This document shows positions 26,559 through 37,942 of a stretch of 64,000 bases of DNA, one piece after another. The position numbers were made by a program, and so were the translations under genes. Position 1 is the first letter of the stretch, and each line of letters opens with the position of its first letter. Under the pieces are notes generated by a model, which was not told the DNA's origin, ran no database searches, and saw only the letters and a program-made list of their open reading frames with translations. The stretch is taken from NCBI GenBank assembly GCA_965225955.1, contig CBDDBX010000031.1, positions 1 to 64,000 of the forward strand. Reading direction: 5' to 3'. Origin of the DNA: CBDDBX01 sp965225955 (lineage in GTDB: Bacteria; Acidobacteriota; Aminicenantia; UBA2199).

Positions 26559-28931
26559 ATGAGTGATAAAGTTGATAATGATGTGACCGTTATTGAAGAA
26601 GATAGTTTATCAATACCTGATGAGTTACCTGTTCTTGTATTGAGAGATATAGTAGTTTTTCCATATATGATTGTGCCTCTTTATGTAGGGCGGCATAAGT
26701 CAAAAAATGCAGCTGATAATGCTCTTCAGTCCAATCGTATGATACTTCTGCTTACCCAGAAGGACCCTTCAGTTGAAGACCCTGAAGAAGATGATATGTA
26801 TATGACAGGTACTGTGGCAATGATTGTCAGAATGCTTAAACTTCCTGATGGAAGGATGAGAGTGCTCGTTCAGGGACTCTCAAGAGTTAAAGTAAAGAAG
26901 ATCAGGGATGATGGGGATCTTATTACTGCTTCTGTAAAAGTAATTGAAGATAAAGTGCCAAAACGCTCAACAATGAAGGTAAAAGCTCTTATAAAAAACG
27001 TAAGAGAGAAGTTTGAGCAGACAAAGAGTTTTGGTAAACAGATTCCCAGTGAAATATTTATCATAACTGAGAATATTGATGATCCGGGAAAACTATCTGA
27101 TATTATCGCCTCAAATCTTGATATAAAAATAGAAAACTCTGAGAAGATTCTGCGGGAAGAGAATCCTGTTGCCAGATTGGAGCTTGTGTACAATTTTCTG
27201 ATAAAAGAGCTGGAAATGCTTACAATTCAGAATCAGATTAATATGAAAGCGCAGGGGGAGATGGACAGAAATCAGAAAGAGTACTATCTCAGACAGCAGC
27301 TTAAAGCGATTCAGAAAGAGCTGGGAGAAGAGGGAGAAAATGCTGAAGAGATAAGTCAGTATGAGAAGAGGCTGGAAGAGACAAAGATGTCTGAGGAAGC
27401 CAGAACAGAGGTTTCAAAAAATATTGACCGTCTTAAAAAAATGCATCCCGACTCTGCTGAAAGTACAGTTGTAAGAAATTATCTTGACTGGATGCTCGAT
27501 ATCCCATGGGAGATATCTACAAAAGACAGTCTGAATATAAATAAAGCACAGAAGACTCTGGATAAAGACCACTATGGTCTTGAGAAGGTTAAGGAGCGTA
27601 TTCTGGAGTATCTGAGTGTCAGAAAGCTGAACCCTAAATCCCAGGGGCCTATTCTATGTTTTGTAGGGCCTCCGGGGGTTGGTAAAACTTCTCTGGGCAG
27701 ATCTATTGCAAAGGCTCTGAGCAAAGAGTTTGTAAGGGTATCTCTGGGTGGTGTTAGAGATGAAGCAGAGATCAGAGGTCACAGAAGAACTTATGTAGGT
27801 GCTCTTCCTGGTAAAATTATTCAGGAACTTAAGAAGAGTGGATCTAATAATCCGGTGTTTATGATGGACGAGGTGGATAAGATCGGTGCTGATTTCAGAG
27901 GAGATCCATCTTCGGCTCTTCTGGAAGTTCTTGATCCGGAACAGAATGACTCATTTACTGATCACTATATAGGCGTTCCTTTTGATCTGTCAAAAGTTAT
28001 GTTTATTACTACAGCTAATCAGCTTGAGCCTATTCAGCCGGCATTCCGTGACAGAATGGAGATAATCAATATTTATGGCTATACTGAAGAGGAGAAAGTT
28101 GAAATCGCAAGAAAACATCTTATTCCACGTCAGATGGAACAGAATGGATTGAATAAGAACCTTATCTCTTTTACAAGCGGAGCTATTAATAATATCGTTT
28201 CTCTTTATACAAGAGAGGCGGGGGTAAGAAATCTGGAACGTGAAATAGGCAGTATCTGCCGTAAAGTTGCTCATAAAGTAGCTGTTGGTGAGAAGAAGCA
28301 CTATAAGATAACAGTAAGGAACCTGGAGAAATTTGCAGGTCCTCCAAAACTGTTTAAAGACAGTATTCTGGAAAGCGATTGTACAGGCGTTGCTACAGGA
28401 ATGGCCTGGACTCCTTATGGTGGAGATATTCTCTTTATTGAAGTAAAACTGCTGCCAGGAAAGGGAAAGCTTCTTCTAACCGGTTCTCTGGGAGATGTTA
28501 TGAAAGAATCTGCATCTGCAGCTCTGAGTTTTATAAAATCAAGAGCAGATGTTATGGGGCTTGAACAGGAAATTTTTGATAAAACAGATATACACATTCA
28601 TGTACCTGAAGGTGGAACTCCTAAAGATGGTCCATCAGCTGGTGTTACTCTGACTACGGCTCTCTGCTCAGCTTTCTGCAAAGTGCCTGTAAGCAGGAAT
28701 ATTGCTATGACTGGTGAGATAACTCTCAGAGGTAAAGTGCTGCCTGTTGGTGGGATCAAAGAGAAAATTCTTGCTGCCAGAAGAGCAGGTATAAAAAAAG
28801 TTCTGTTACCTGAAAAAAACAGGAAGGATCTTCACGATATAAAAGAGAGCTATATTGAGAATCTTGAAATAGAGTTTGTAAGCGATATAGAAGATGCTGT
28901 TAATGGAGCTTTAACAAAAAAACTTTTCTGA
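26559..28931 (+). CDS. lon: ATP-dependent protease Lon
   Basis: 790 aa, bacterial LonA. The N-terminal substrate domain spans about 20-215. The AAA+ module has Walker A GPPGVGKTS (about residue 369) and Walker B FMMDEVDKIG. The Ser-Lys protease dyad is in PKDGPSAGVTLT and ITLRGKVLPVGGIKEK. AAGGAAAAG precedes the ATG, and TATAAT at 26530-26535 may be the -10 box, with no clear -35. The stop overlaps the thiL start (TGATG), so the two are coupled. Confidence 0.97.
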   Translation: MSDKVDNDVTVIEEDSLSIPDELPVLVLRDIVVFPYMIVPLYVGRHKSKNAADNALQSNRMILLLTQKDPSVEDPEEDDMYMTGTVAMIVRMLKLPDGRMRVLVQGLSRVKVKKIRDDGDLITASVKVIEDKVPKRSTMKVKALIKNVREKFEQTKSFGKQIPSEIFIITENIDDPGKLSDIIASNLDIKIENSEKILREENPVARLELVYNFLIKELEMLTIQNQINMKAQGEMDRNQKEYYLRQQLKAIQKELGEEGENAEEISQYEKRLEETKMSEEARTEVSKNIDRLKKMHPDSAESTVVRNYLDWMLDIPWEISTKDSLNINKAQKTLDKDHYGLEKVKERILEYLSVRKLNPKSQGPILCFVGPPGVGKTSLGRSIAKALSKEFVRVSLGGVRDEAEIRGHRRTYVGALPGKIIQELKKSGSNNPVFMMDEVDKIGADFRGDPSSALLEVLDPEQNDSFTDHYIGVPFDLSKVMFITTANQLEPIQPAFRDRMEIINIYGYTEEEKVEIARKHLIPRQMEQNGLNKNLISFTSGAINNIVSLYTREAGVRNLEREIGSICRKVAHKVAVGEKKHYKITVRNLEKFAGPPKLFKDSILESDCTGVATGMAWTPYGGDILFIEVKLLPGKGKLLLTGSLGDVMKESASAALSFIKSRADVMGLEQEIFDKTDIHIHVPEGGTPKDGPSAGVTLTTALCSAFCKVPVSRNIAMTGEITLRGKVLPVGGIKEKILAARRAGIKKVLLPEKNRKDLHDIKESYIENLEIEFVSDIEDAVNGALTKKLF

Positions 28932-29866
28932 TGAAGGAGAGAGATTTTGTTGAATTCCTGCGAAAGCAGTTTGGTTTTACCGGAACACTTGGAATAGGTG
29001 ATGATACCTCTGTCGAAAAAGAGGGAAACAGGTATCGGCTGACTACTAAAGATGTACTTGTTGAAGGAGTGCATTTTACCAGAAACATCTATAGCATGCA
29101 GGAGATTGCCATGAGATCTCTTGCAGTAAATGTAAGTGATATTGCTGCCATGGGTGGTGTACCTGATAAGTTCTATATTGGGCTGGGATTTCCTGAAGTT
29201 CTTGGAGATGACGATCTTAAAGCTTTTTATGAAGGTATTGGAAAAGGTTGTGATAAATGGGGTATTCAGCTGGGAGGTGGAGATTTCTCAAGAGCCCGGG
29301 AACTTTTTGTATCTATTACTATGACAGGGTATACTGAGAATCCGGTTTACAGGAGCGGTGCTGAACCAGGTGATATTGTCTGTGTTTCAGGAACTCTTGG
29401 AAGTTCGTCTTTAGGGCTACAACTTATTCAGAAAGGTTTGGTTAACGAAAAATACCTGAACCTTCACAAGATTGTAGAGCCGGAAATCAATCTGGGAGCA
29501 AAGATTGCACCTTATGTCTCTTCTATGATGGATCTTTCAGATGGTCTGATGCTGGATCTTCAGAGAATAGCAGATGCTTCAGGTACTGGTGCTGAAATTG
29601 ATTACAATGCGATACCTGTTGAATCTGATTATAATAGAATCTGTGGTGACAATGATATAGATTGCTACTCATCAGTGCTTGCAGGGGGGGAAGATTTTCG
29701 TCTTCTCTTTACTGTACCGGAAGAGAAACTGGATGTGGTAAGAAAAATTACAGATTATTGTTACCCTGTTGGTATAGTGAACAGCGAAGCAGGTTGCGTG
29801 AAGGTTATCTCTTCAGGTAAGGAAATTTATTTAAAAAAGAGAGGTTACGATCATTTTAGCGGTTAA
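28931..29866 (+). CDS. thiL: Thiamine-monophosphate kinase
   Basis: 311 aa. ThiL phosphorylates thiamine monophosphate to the active diphosphate. The AIRS/ThiL fold shows the metal/phosphate motif LGIGDDTSV near the N-terminus, AVNVSDIAAMGG, GGDFSR, MMDLSDGLMLDL and LAGGEDFRLLFTV. It is coupled to lon by a TGATG overlap. No other thiamine gene lies nearby, which is common for thiL. Confidence 0.95.
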   Translation: MKERDFVEFLRKQFGFTGTLGIGDDTSVEKEGNRYRLTTKDVLVEGVHFTRNIYSMQEIAMRSLAVNVSDIAAMGGVPDKFYIGLGFPEVLGDDDLKAFYEGIGKGCDKWGIQLGGGDFSRARELFVSITMTGYTENPVYRSGAEPGDIVCVSGTLGSSSLGLQLIQKGLVNEKYLNLHKIVEPEINLGAKIAPYVSSMMDLSDGLMLDLQRIADASGTGAEIDYNAIPVESDYNRICGDNDIDCYSSVLAGGEDFRLLFTVPEEKLDVVRKITDYCYPVGIVNSEAGCVKVISSGKEIYLKKRGYDHFSG

Positions 29867-29942
29867 ATATGATATTGTATACTAGTTATGGTATTATTCT
29901 AATGTTTTATTTAACTAAAATTGTTGCTTCTCAGGGGCTTTA

Positions 29943-32900
29943 ATGGCAGGAATGGATATATCTGGTGCATCATCAAGGTTTCCCGGCTACAGGCTGGTTT
30001 CCAAGCTATATTCCAGTCAATCAACTATCGTATATGAAGCGATTTCTGTTACAGACAACCGGGATGTTCTTATTAAGACTGTTCCTCAGGGCAGTGTTGT
30101 TACTGAAGATGCAGTAAGGCTCAGAAATGAGTATAAAATTCTATCTCTTTTTGACTCTCCTCTTATAGTAAAAGCCGTTGATTATATAGATTCTGAATTT
30201 GCTCCTGCTCTGGTAATGGAGAATACAGGCGGCCGAAGCCTTTCACACTATATTTCCAGAAAAAGTCTCACTCTTCAGCAGATTCTTATGATTGCTCACA
30301 GAGTGTCTGTTGCTTTGGGAGAGATTCACAGTAAAGAGACAATACATAAAGATATTACTCCGTCAAATATCATATATAACCCTGAAACAGATTCTGTACA
30401 GGTAATAGACTTTAGTATATCCCATTCAGTAAATATAAATTCCCCCAGCCTGATCTCAGCAGACTCTTCTGCCGGGACACTCCTCTATATATCACCGGAA
30501 CAGACAGGGCGTATTGGAAGAGTTATAGATTACAGAACCGATTACTATTCACTGGGTGTGACTTTATATCATCTTCTTACCGACCATCTTCCCTTTAACT
30601 CTTCAGATGTACTTGAGATAATACACTGCCATATTGCAAGAATTCCGCCTCCCCTGACGGATTTCAGCAAAAAAGTACCTGAGATACTTTCTAAAATAGT
30701 TCTTAAACTAATTTCCAAATCTCCTTCAGACAGATACCAGAACAGCAGTGCTCTGGCAGGGGATTTTGAAAAATGTCTCAAAATGTACAAAGAGAATGGG
30801 GAAATTGAAGAGTTTGAGATAGCTGAAAACAACATACCTGATCAGTTTATAATCTCCTCCAGAATTTATGGTAGAGAACGGGAGTATGCAGCTCTTAAAA
30901 CTACTCTGGAAGAGAGTATAGCAGGGAATTTCAGAATTGCCGTGGTTTCAGGGGAATCCGGTATAGGAAAAACTTCTCTTGTTGAGGAGCTTAAGAAAAC
31001 CACTGCATCTGTAAATACTTTTTTTGCATCAGGTAAGTTTAACAGTATAAATACAACCACTCCATATTTCGCTTTTACAAGGATTTTTCAGGGACTGATA
31101 GATAACATCCTTATAAAAAATCAGCATGAACTTAAGAAGTGGAAGGATAAAATCCTCAGAAAACTCGGAGCTAACGGGAAAGTTATTGCGGAGCTGGTTC
31201 CTGATCTGGAAATAATAACCGGTAAATTGCCGGAACCCCAGGAACTCTCCGGCAGTGAGCAGTTGAACCGGTTTAACTACCTTATTAAAGAGTTTCTGTC
31301 TCTGTTTATTCAGAAGAACAGTAACCTTGTTCTCTATTTTGATGATATGCAGTGGGCTGATAATGCTTCACTTAAACTGATAGAAAATATAATTTCTGAT
31401 TTCAAACTGAGCAGAACTCTTCTGATTCTTTCTGTAAGAAAGCGTATTAGTGGAATAAAAGATCTCTTTCCTGAACTTAAGGATGTTCCCGAAGTGGTTT
31501 ATCTGGCACCGGGGGTTTTTAAACAGAAAGATTGTGAAAATCTTCTGGCTGATACTTTTAAGCAGGGAGCGTCAGCATCTGTAAGTGAACTGGCAGCTCT
31601 GTGTATAAGTAAAACCAGGGGTAATCCATTTTTTGTTAATCAGTTTCTCAACTCTCTCTATGCAGATGGTCTGATAGAGTTTAATAAGAGTAGTGGAAAC
31701 TGGGAGTGGGATATAGCAAAAATTATTGATGCTGATATAACAGAGAATGTTGCTGAGCTTATGGTTAATAAGCTTAATTCTCTGGATGATGAAACCCTTG
31801 GTGTTATAAAGATTGCCTCCTGTCTTGGTAATAGCTTTGATATAGACACTCTGACTATTCTAAGTGGCAAAAACTATAACGAAATTCAGGAAATCCTTGC
31901 TCCGGCTGTATCTGAAGACATTATATATTCTGCTGTGGATAATCATGGTGGAGTAAATAAAAAGAGCATATATCTATTCAGGCATGACAGAGTTCTGCAG
32001 ACGGTCTATTCTCTTATCAGCTCAGATAAGAAGCGGGACTTTCATCTTAAGATAGGCAGAATTATGCTTGAGGATGATACTATTGAAATAGAGAGCAGAG
32101 TTTTTGAGATTGTGTCCCATTTCAATATGTCTGTTATGCTGATTCATGATGAGGCAGAGCAGATCCGACTGGCTGAACTCAATATAATTGCAGGTTCCAA
32201 AGCTATCGAATCTACAGCTTATAATCAGTCTCTTGAATATTTCCAGACTGCTATGAACCTGCTTGATCGTCAACCTGAAGCATGGGGAGAGCTTAGAAAA
32301 CTATCTCTGGCTGTAAGAGAATCTATTGCAGAGGCTTCCTTTCTTACTAATAAGCATGCAGTAATGGAAGAGTATCTGGATGAGATTTTCAGAAATGCTT
32401 CAAATCCTATAGAAGCATCCAGAGCTTACGATATAAAGATACAGGCTTATATAAGCCGTAATCAGCACTCTCTTGCGGTAAATACAGCTGTGGATCTCCT
32501 GAGACAACTGGGATTTCGTTTCCCTTCAAAACCAAAACTTTATCATGTGCTTCTGGGAATGATCAAAACTCTTCTGCGTGAGAAATTTAAAGGACCGGAA
32601 GATTATACAAAATTACCAGAGATGACTGATCAGGCAAAAGAGATTGGTGCAAGAGTAGCTTCCAGAATAATTTCTGCGAGTTATATCTCGACTCCTATGC
32701 TTTTTCCTCTTATTGTGCTGGATATTTTCAAAACAACATTAAAATACGGGAAAACATCAGTTTCCGGTTTTGCAATTGCCACCAGTGCTATTCTCCTGTG
32801 TCGTCTTTCATTTATAGATGCGGGATTCAGGTTTGGTAAAATTGGGCTGAATCTTTCTGATAAAACATCATTTATTGCGAGAACCACACTTATATATAAT

Positions 32901-35640
32901 ACCTTTATAAGGCATTGGAAGGAGCATCTGAGAGAGACTCTTGTACCTCTCAGAGATGGCTATAGAACTGGTATTGAAGCCGGGGATCACGAATTTGCAG
33001 CACTCTGTTGTCATGTGTACAGTTTCCATGCTTTTCAGGCTGGAATGCACCTTAATCAGGTGCAGGACATAATGAAAGAGAACAATGTCAAAATTCTTGA
33101 TATCAAACAGCATGCTCCGTTTATCAGAAATGAGATCTTCCGTCAGGCAATAAGTAATCTGTGTGAAGCAACCGGTAATCCTGTATTACTGAAAGGGAGT
33201 ATTTTTGATGAAGAGAAGAGTCTGGATTCTCTGCATCAGGTTGCGGATCATACTTCAATCAGTGATGTTATTTTCTGTAAGATGCAGCTGTCTATGTATT
33301 ACGGAGAGTACAAGTATGTACTGGTACTTGAGGATGAGATAGAGCAGTATTTTGATTCTGTTTCTTCAACAATGATTCAGTCCACCAGAGCCTTCTGCGT
33401 AGCTATGGCAAGAGCAATTCTGGTACTTCGCGGAGAACTCCCCTACGACCTTAAAAACCGCCGCTTATTAAAAAAGAGTCTTAAGCAGTTCAAATTGTGG
33501 GCATCCCACTCGCCTGATAACTATAACTGTTTCTACTATGCTGTTAAAGCTGAGATATCTGCAATTAAAGGTAAACATGCCAAAGCTCTGGATTACTATA
33601 ACCGTGCAGTAGACTCTGCTAAGAATAGCGGATTTCTGCAGTATGAAGGTATTATAAATGAGCGTAGAGGTTACCTCTACTCTTCAATAGGGCACGATTC
33701 CGTGGCAGAATTCTGCTTTATGGAAACAGTGCGTTGTTATAGAAGCTGGGGAGCATTGAATCTGGCAGTTGTAGTTGCAGAGAAGTATGAAGAGATTATT
33801 CCGGCTTTTGGAAGCAAAAGTATATATTCCGGTGACAGGGATGAAGAGCGTACTGCTACAGAAAGTACAACAAAGCCTGGTAAAGCTCTGGATCTGATAT
33901 CTGTAATCCGGGCATCCCAGACTATCTCGGGAGAGCTTGTTCATAAGAAGATGCTCAATACCCTGATAAAGATAGTTGTAAAGAATGCCGGAGCACAGAG
34001 AGGTATTCTGTTACTGAGAAAGGATGAAGAGTTTCGCCTTGAAGCACTCTATAATTCCATGAACGACAGAATACATTTCTTTGACTCCCGGAGTCTTGAC
34101 TATTTTGATGAGATTCCCAAATCTGTAATTAACTATGTACACAGAACCAGAAAAGATGTGGTGCTGCCGAATGCAGAAACCAGTGAAACGTTTGAGAATG
34201 ACGAATATATAAAGCGGTTCCGTCTTAAATCGGTAATGTGTGTTCCGATACATTTTAAAGACAGAGTTACAGGTATCCTTTATCTTGAAAATAATCTGGC
34301 AACAAACGTCTTTACAAGAAACAGAATTGAAGTTCTTAATCTTCTTTCAACTCAGATTGCAATATCTATTGAAAATGCTTCTCTCTATTCAAACCTGGAA
34401 AAAGATATCAGACGCAGAAAGCAGGCTGAAATACAGCTGAAAAGGGCAAAGGAAGAAGCTGTTAATGAGAGAAAAAAGGCAGATTTTGCCAATAAAGCCA
34501 AAAGTATTTTTCTTGCCAATATGAGTCATGAGATAAGAACTCCTATGAATGGAATTATCGGGATGACAGAACTCTCTCTGATGGAAAATCCTGATGAGAA
34601 GATAAGAGAGAATCTCTCGACAATTAAAGATTCTGCTGTGTCTCTTCTTGATATCCTTAATGATATTCTGGATATTTCCAGAATCGAATCCAATAAACTG
34701 GCTATAGAAAATACAAGTTTTAATCTGAAAACGCTTTTTGAGAAAATTTCCAGAGTTTCAATTGTTAAAGCAGAAGAGAAAGGAATTGGATTCAGCGTAC
34801 AGTTTGCTTCAGGAATACCAGATCTGATAAAAACTGATCAGATAAGGTTAAGACAGGTTCTGGTTAATATAATAGGCAATGCAATAAAATTCACTATGGC
34901 AGGTGAAGTTAGTGTTATTGTGGAAATGCATCAGGGGCTTGAGAATAATTATAGTCTGGTTATAAAAGTTGTGGATACAGGTATAGGAATCTCAGAAGAG
35001 AAGCAGGAAGAGATATTTAATCCTTTTATACAGGCAGATCTCTCTACAACCAGAAAGTATGGTGGAACAGGCCTTGGGCTTGCTATATCAAAAAACCTTG
35101 TGGAGATGATGGGTGGTACTGTAGGTGTTGAAAGTACTATTGGCAAAGGTTCTGTCTTTATTATAACTGTTCCTGTTGTCAGTATTGGCAGTGAAGATGT
35201 TGCGGAAGTTAAGAAAGAGAAACTTGTTTCAGAAGATAGTTCCGGAGGGCCTCTTTCAATACTCCTTGTTGAAGATAATGTTATAAATATGAAGGTTATA
35301 AGCAGGTTGCTGAGGAAACAGGGCTGGACAGTTACAACTGCTTCAAATGGGAGAATTGCTCTGGATAAATTCAGGGAAGCTGTTTACGATATGGTTTGTT
35401 ATGGATATTCAGATGCCGGAAATGGATGGTATTGCTGCAACCAAAGCAATAAGAATTTTTGAGCAGGAAGAAGAACGGGAAACAAGAACTCCTATTATGG
35501 CACTTACTGCTAATGCTATGAAAGGTGACAGAGAGCGGATTATTTCTGCCGGAATGGATGATTATCTTACAAAACCTGTTGTCTCAAGTATGCTTTTTGA
35601 AAAGATAAGAGAGTTAACCGCACCTGAGAGTGTGGGGTAA
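29943..35640 (+). CDS. Giant Ser/Thr kinase-AAA ATPase-GAF-histidine kinase-REC protein (one frameshift)
   Basis: About 1898 aa if the single frameshift at about 35396 is corrected. Order: protein kinase-like domain (about 15-285; HKDITPSNIIY replaces HRD, VIDFSIS replaces DFG, GTLLYISPEQ); AAA/NTPase with Walker A GESGIGKTS (about 337) and Walker B LVLYFDDMQWAD; a long helical TPR-like region; GAF (about 1330-1480); HisKA (FLANMSHEIRTPMNG, about 1520); HATPase_c (GTGLGLAISKNLVEMMGG); REC. The upstream frame ends at 35462; the rest of the receiver (FVMDIQMPEMDG) continues one frame over from 35396 to 35640. This layout is known for large bacterial sensor kinases related to AfsK/DSHCT-type and fungal Chk1-like proteins. 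No membrane segment is visible. Confidence 0.88.
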
Positions 35641-35641
35641 A

Positions 35642-35803
35642 ACCGGACTTGCACTGACTGTCACAGACTTACACGGACAATGCTATCGTAAGTTTTCTAT
35701 TTGCAAAAACATTTTCACATTCTAAGTTCAGAAAAATAGCAGGTATGAATGATGTTGTTTGAAGAAATGCCTGTGTCAGTCTGTGGTAGTCCGTGTCAGT
35801 CAA
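35642..35803. repeat. Intergenic element B with inverted 10-bp-period arrays
   Basis: Left edge: CACTGACTGT, CACAGACTTA, CACGGACAAT in tandem (35652-35681). Right edge on the other strand: TCAGTCTGTG, GTAGTCCGTG, TCAGTCAA (35776-35803). The 94 bases between are AT-rich and non-coding. It occupies the gap between the convergent giant kinase gene and asnS and has the same edges as the elements at 13104 and 48791. Confidence 0.65.
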
Positions 35804-35828
35804 TAGGGCACAACATTTGTGCCCTATT
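35802..35828. terminator. Hairpin at the 3' end of asnS
   Basis: Perfect 11-bp arms AATAGGGCACA (35802-35812) and TGTGCCCTATT (35818-35828) with a 5-base loop, between the two convergent genes. There is no long T run on either side, so termination strength is uncertain. Confidence 0.5.
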
Positions 35829-35852
35829 TGTGTATATTATTCTTTTTTATTT

Positions 35853-37245
35853 CTAGAATTCAGCTGTTTTTGGTGTTCTTGGGAAAGGTATTACATCTCT
35901 GATATTTGTCATTCCTGTCAGATACATAATCGCTCTGTCAAATCCCAGACCAAAACCTGCGTGTGGAGCTGTGCCAAAACGTCTCAGATCTGTATACCAC
36001 CAGTAATCTTCTTTGTTGAGCCCCATCTCCTCAATTCTTTCAATAAGTTTGTCGTGACGCTCTTCTCTCTGGCTACCGCCGATTATTTCACCAATACCCG
36101 GAGCCAGAAGATCCATTGCTGCAACAGTCTTACCATCATCATTCATTCTCATATAGAAAGCTTTGATGTCTTTAGGGTAATCTATAACAAACAGAGGCTT
36201 TTTGTATATCTCTTCAGTAAGATATCTTTCGTGTTCTGTCTGCAGATCAGATCCCCATTTTACAGGATATTCAAACTTTTTGCCTGAAGCTTCCAGCTTT
36301 TCTATTGCTTCAGTATATGTGATGGTTGCAAAATCTGAATTAATTACATTCTCAATTTTTGCGATGAGGCCTTTTTCAACAAATTTGTTAAAAAATTCCA
36401 TCTCTGCTGGAGCGTTCTCAAGTACATATTTGAAAACGAACTTAATCATATCTTCTGCAAGTTTCATGTCATCTTTCAGGTCTGCAAAAGCTATTTCAGG
36501 TTCGATCATCCAGAATTCAGATGCGTGTCTCTGGGTGTTTGAGTTTTCAGCTCTGAATGTAGGGCCGAATGTATAGACATTTCTGAAGGCCATGCAATAG
36601 TTTTCAACGGCCAGCTGACCTGATACAGTCAGGTTTGTTTCCTTACCAAAGAAATCCTGCTTATAATCTATGTTACCCTCTTCGTTGAGAGGAGGACTAA
36701 CAGGATCCAGGGTTGTTACTCTGAACATCTCTTCCTGCTCCTTCGCAGTCACTTTCCTGTAATTATAGGTGTGTGAACATATACAAAGCCTCTTTCATTG
36801 AAAAACTTATGTATAGCATAAGCCAGAAACTTCTTACTCTGAATACAGACATGAAAGTGTTTGTTCTGGGGCGCAGGTGGGCTATTGTTCTAAGGTACTC
36901 AAATGTATGTCTCTTTTTCTGAACAGGAAAAATCCTGATCTGCCATACCAACAATTTCTATTTCAGAAGCCATAATTTTCAAAACTCTGGCCCTGCCCTT
37001 TTGAAGCAACAACCTTTCCTTTCAACAATTATTGTTGAACCGATAGTCAGCTTAGCAACTTCATTGAAATTGGAGAGAGATTGTCATCGAAAACAATCTG
37101 AATGTTTTCAAAACATGAACCATCGTTAAGCTGAATGAAACCAAAAGTTTTCTGATTTCTTACAGTTTCTTATCCATCCACCGATTTTAACATCCTGATC
37201 CATGCAACCTGCAGGATCAGCAAAAAGCTGCTTTAAGTATTCCAT
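35853..37245 (-). CDS. asnS: Asparaginyl-tRNA synthetase, frameshifted many times
   Basis: The intact frame 35853-36752 holds the class II core (TFGPTFRAENSNTQRHASEFWMIE in pieces; FGLGFDRAIMYLTGM). The N-terminal third continues to ATG 37245 (MEYLKQLFADPAG), preceded by GAGGTC. Reading it needs eight single-base corrections: extra bases near 37169, 37018, 36976, 36930, 36753 and 36740, and missing bases near 37074 and 36830. With these it gives 462 aa, the normal length, including YLRTIAHLRPRTNTF and VHTPIITGSDCEGAGEMF. It charges tRNA-Asn. Since flanking genes show the same error type, sequence error is more likely than a dead gene. Confidence 0.85.
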
Positions 37246-37355
37246 TTTTCTGACCTCACTTTCAGGGATTCTCTTTACATCACCCCATTCTATTAAAAAA
37301 ACTCAGCTATTTCAACCTGAGCCTATCTCTTTAAGCCTCTGAAATAGTGATTAAA

Positions 37356-37384
37356 TTGACTTTTTTTGCGGGATAAGGTATATT
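37356..37384 (+). promoter_or_regulatory. Promoter of the small secreted protein gene
   Basis: TTGACT (37356-37361), 17-base spacer, TATATT (37379-37384). The expected start point is near 37391, about 11 bases before ATG 37402. A TTG start at 37366 would lie in the spacer and is therefore unlikely. Confidence 0.55.
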
Positions 37385-37401
37385 CCCTTTTTATAAATAT
37401 T

Positions 37402-37911
37402 ATGAAGACGTCCTTGTTTTGTTTATTGCTGGTGATTTTACCACTACTCTCATATGGTTCAGTTGACGAGGAGTATTTGCTCATTGAGGCAGAAGTTTCC
37501 CCGCGGAGAATCTACCAGGGTGAAGAAGGGGTTCTTAAGATCAAAATCACCCCGAAAAATGAAAAAGAGTTTCTTGTTTCCACTCATCCGGAATTTCTTA
37601 TAAAAATCAATGAAAATTCCAATATCAGTTTCTCAAAGCTTTTCTTTACTGCTTCTGAATTAAACTTCCAGACCAAGCAGGTGAAGGATCTTATTACTCT
37701 GGATCTGGAAAAGATGGTGGAAATTCCTTTCAAAGTGAAAGATTCATCTCTTATAGGGCGACAGCAGATAACCGGGGATATAGTGTTCACTGCTGTATTT
37801 AAAGATGGGTGGTCTCTGAAAACTTTTCAGTCATTCAGTGCGTCATTCAGTTCAAGGAAGAGTACAAAAGTAAGAAAAAAAAAATATCAGAAAAAAAAAG
37901 AGCAGAGCTAA
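37402..37911 (+). CDS. Small secreted protein with a predicted beta-sandwich domain
   Basis: 169 aa from ATG 37402. A signal peptide is evident (MKTSLFCLLLVILPLLSYGS). The mature part looks like an Ig-like or DsbD-alpha/BatD-type beta domain: LIEAEVSPRRIYQGEEGVLK, then KITPKNEKEFLVSTHPEF and TGDIVFTAVFKDGWS. I cannot assign a family with confidence. The C-terminus is a strongly basic tail rich in Lys (KVRKKKYQKKKEQ). It lies 31 bases upstream of the PLP enzyme gene. Because it sits in the error-rich stretch, its C-terminus could be affected by a miscalled base. Confidence 0.65.
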   Translation: MKTSLFCLLLVILPLLSYGSVDEEYLLIEAEVSPRRIYQGEEGVLKIKITPKNEKEFLVSTHPEFLIKINENSNISFSKLFFTASELNFQTKQVKDLITLDLEKMVEIPFKVKDSSLIGRQQITGDIVFTAVFKDGWSLKTFQSFSASFSSRKSTKVRKKKYQKKKEQS

Positions 37912-37942
37912 TCTCTAAAAAAGTACTAACGGAGTGAAGGAT

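Noticed and set aside
35462..35640. A separate small response regulator after the giant kinase
   Set aside because: It is the C-terminal half of the giant protein's receiver, displaced by one extra base at about 35396.
35853..36752. Reading the asnS fragment as a genuine short protein or true pseudogene
   Set aside because: The missing N-terminus is present upstream in shifted frames and the indels match neighbouring errors.
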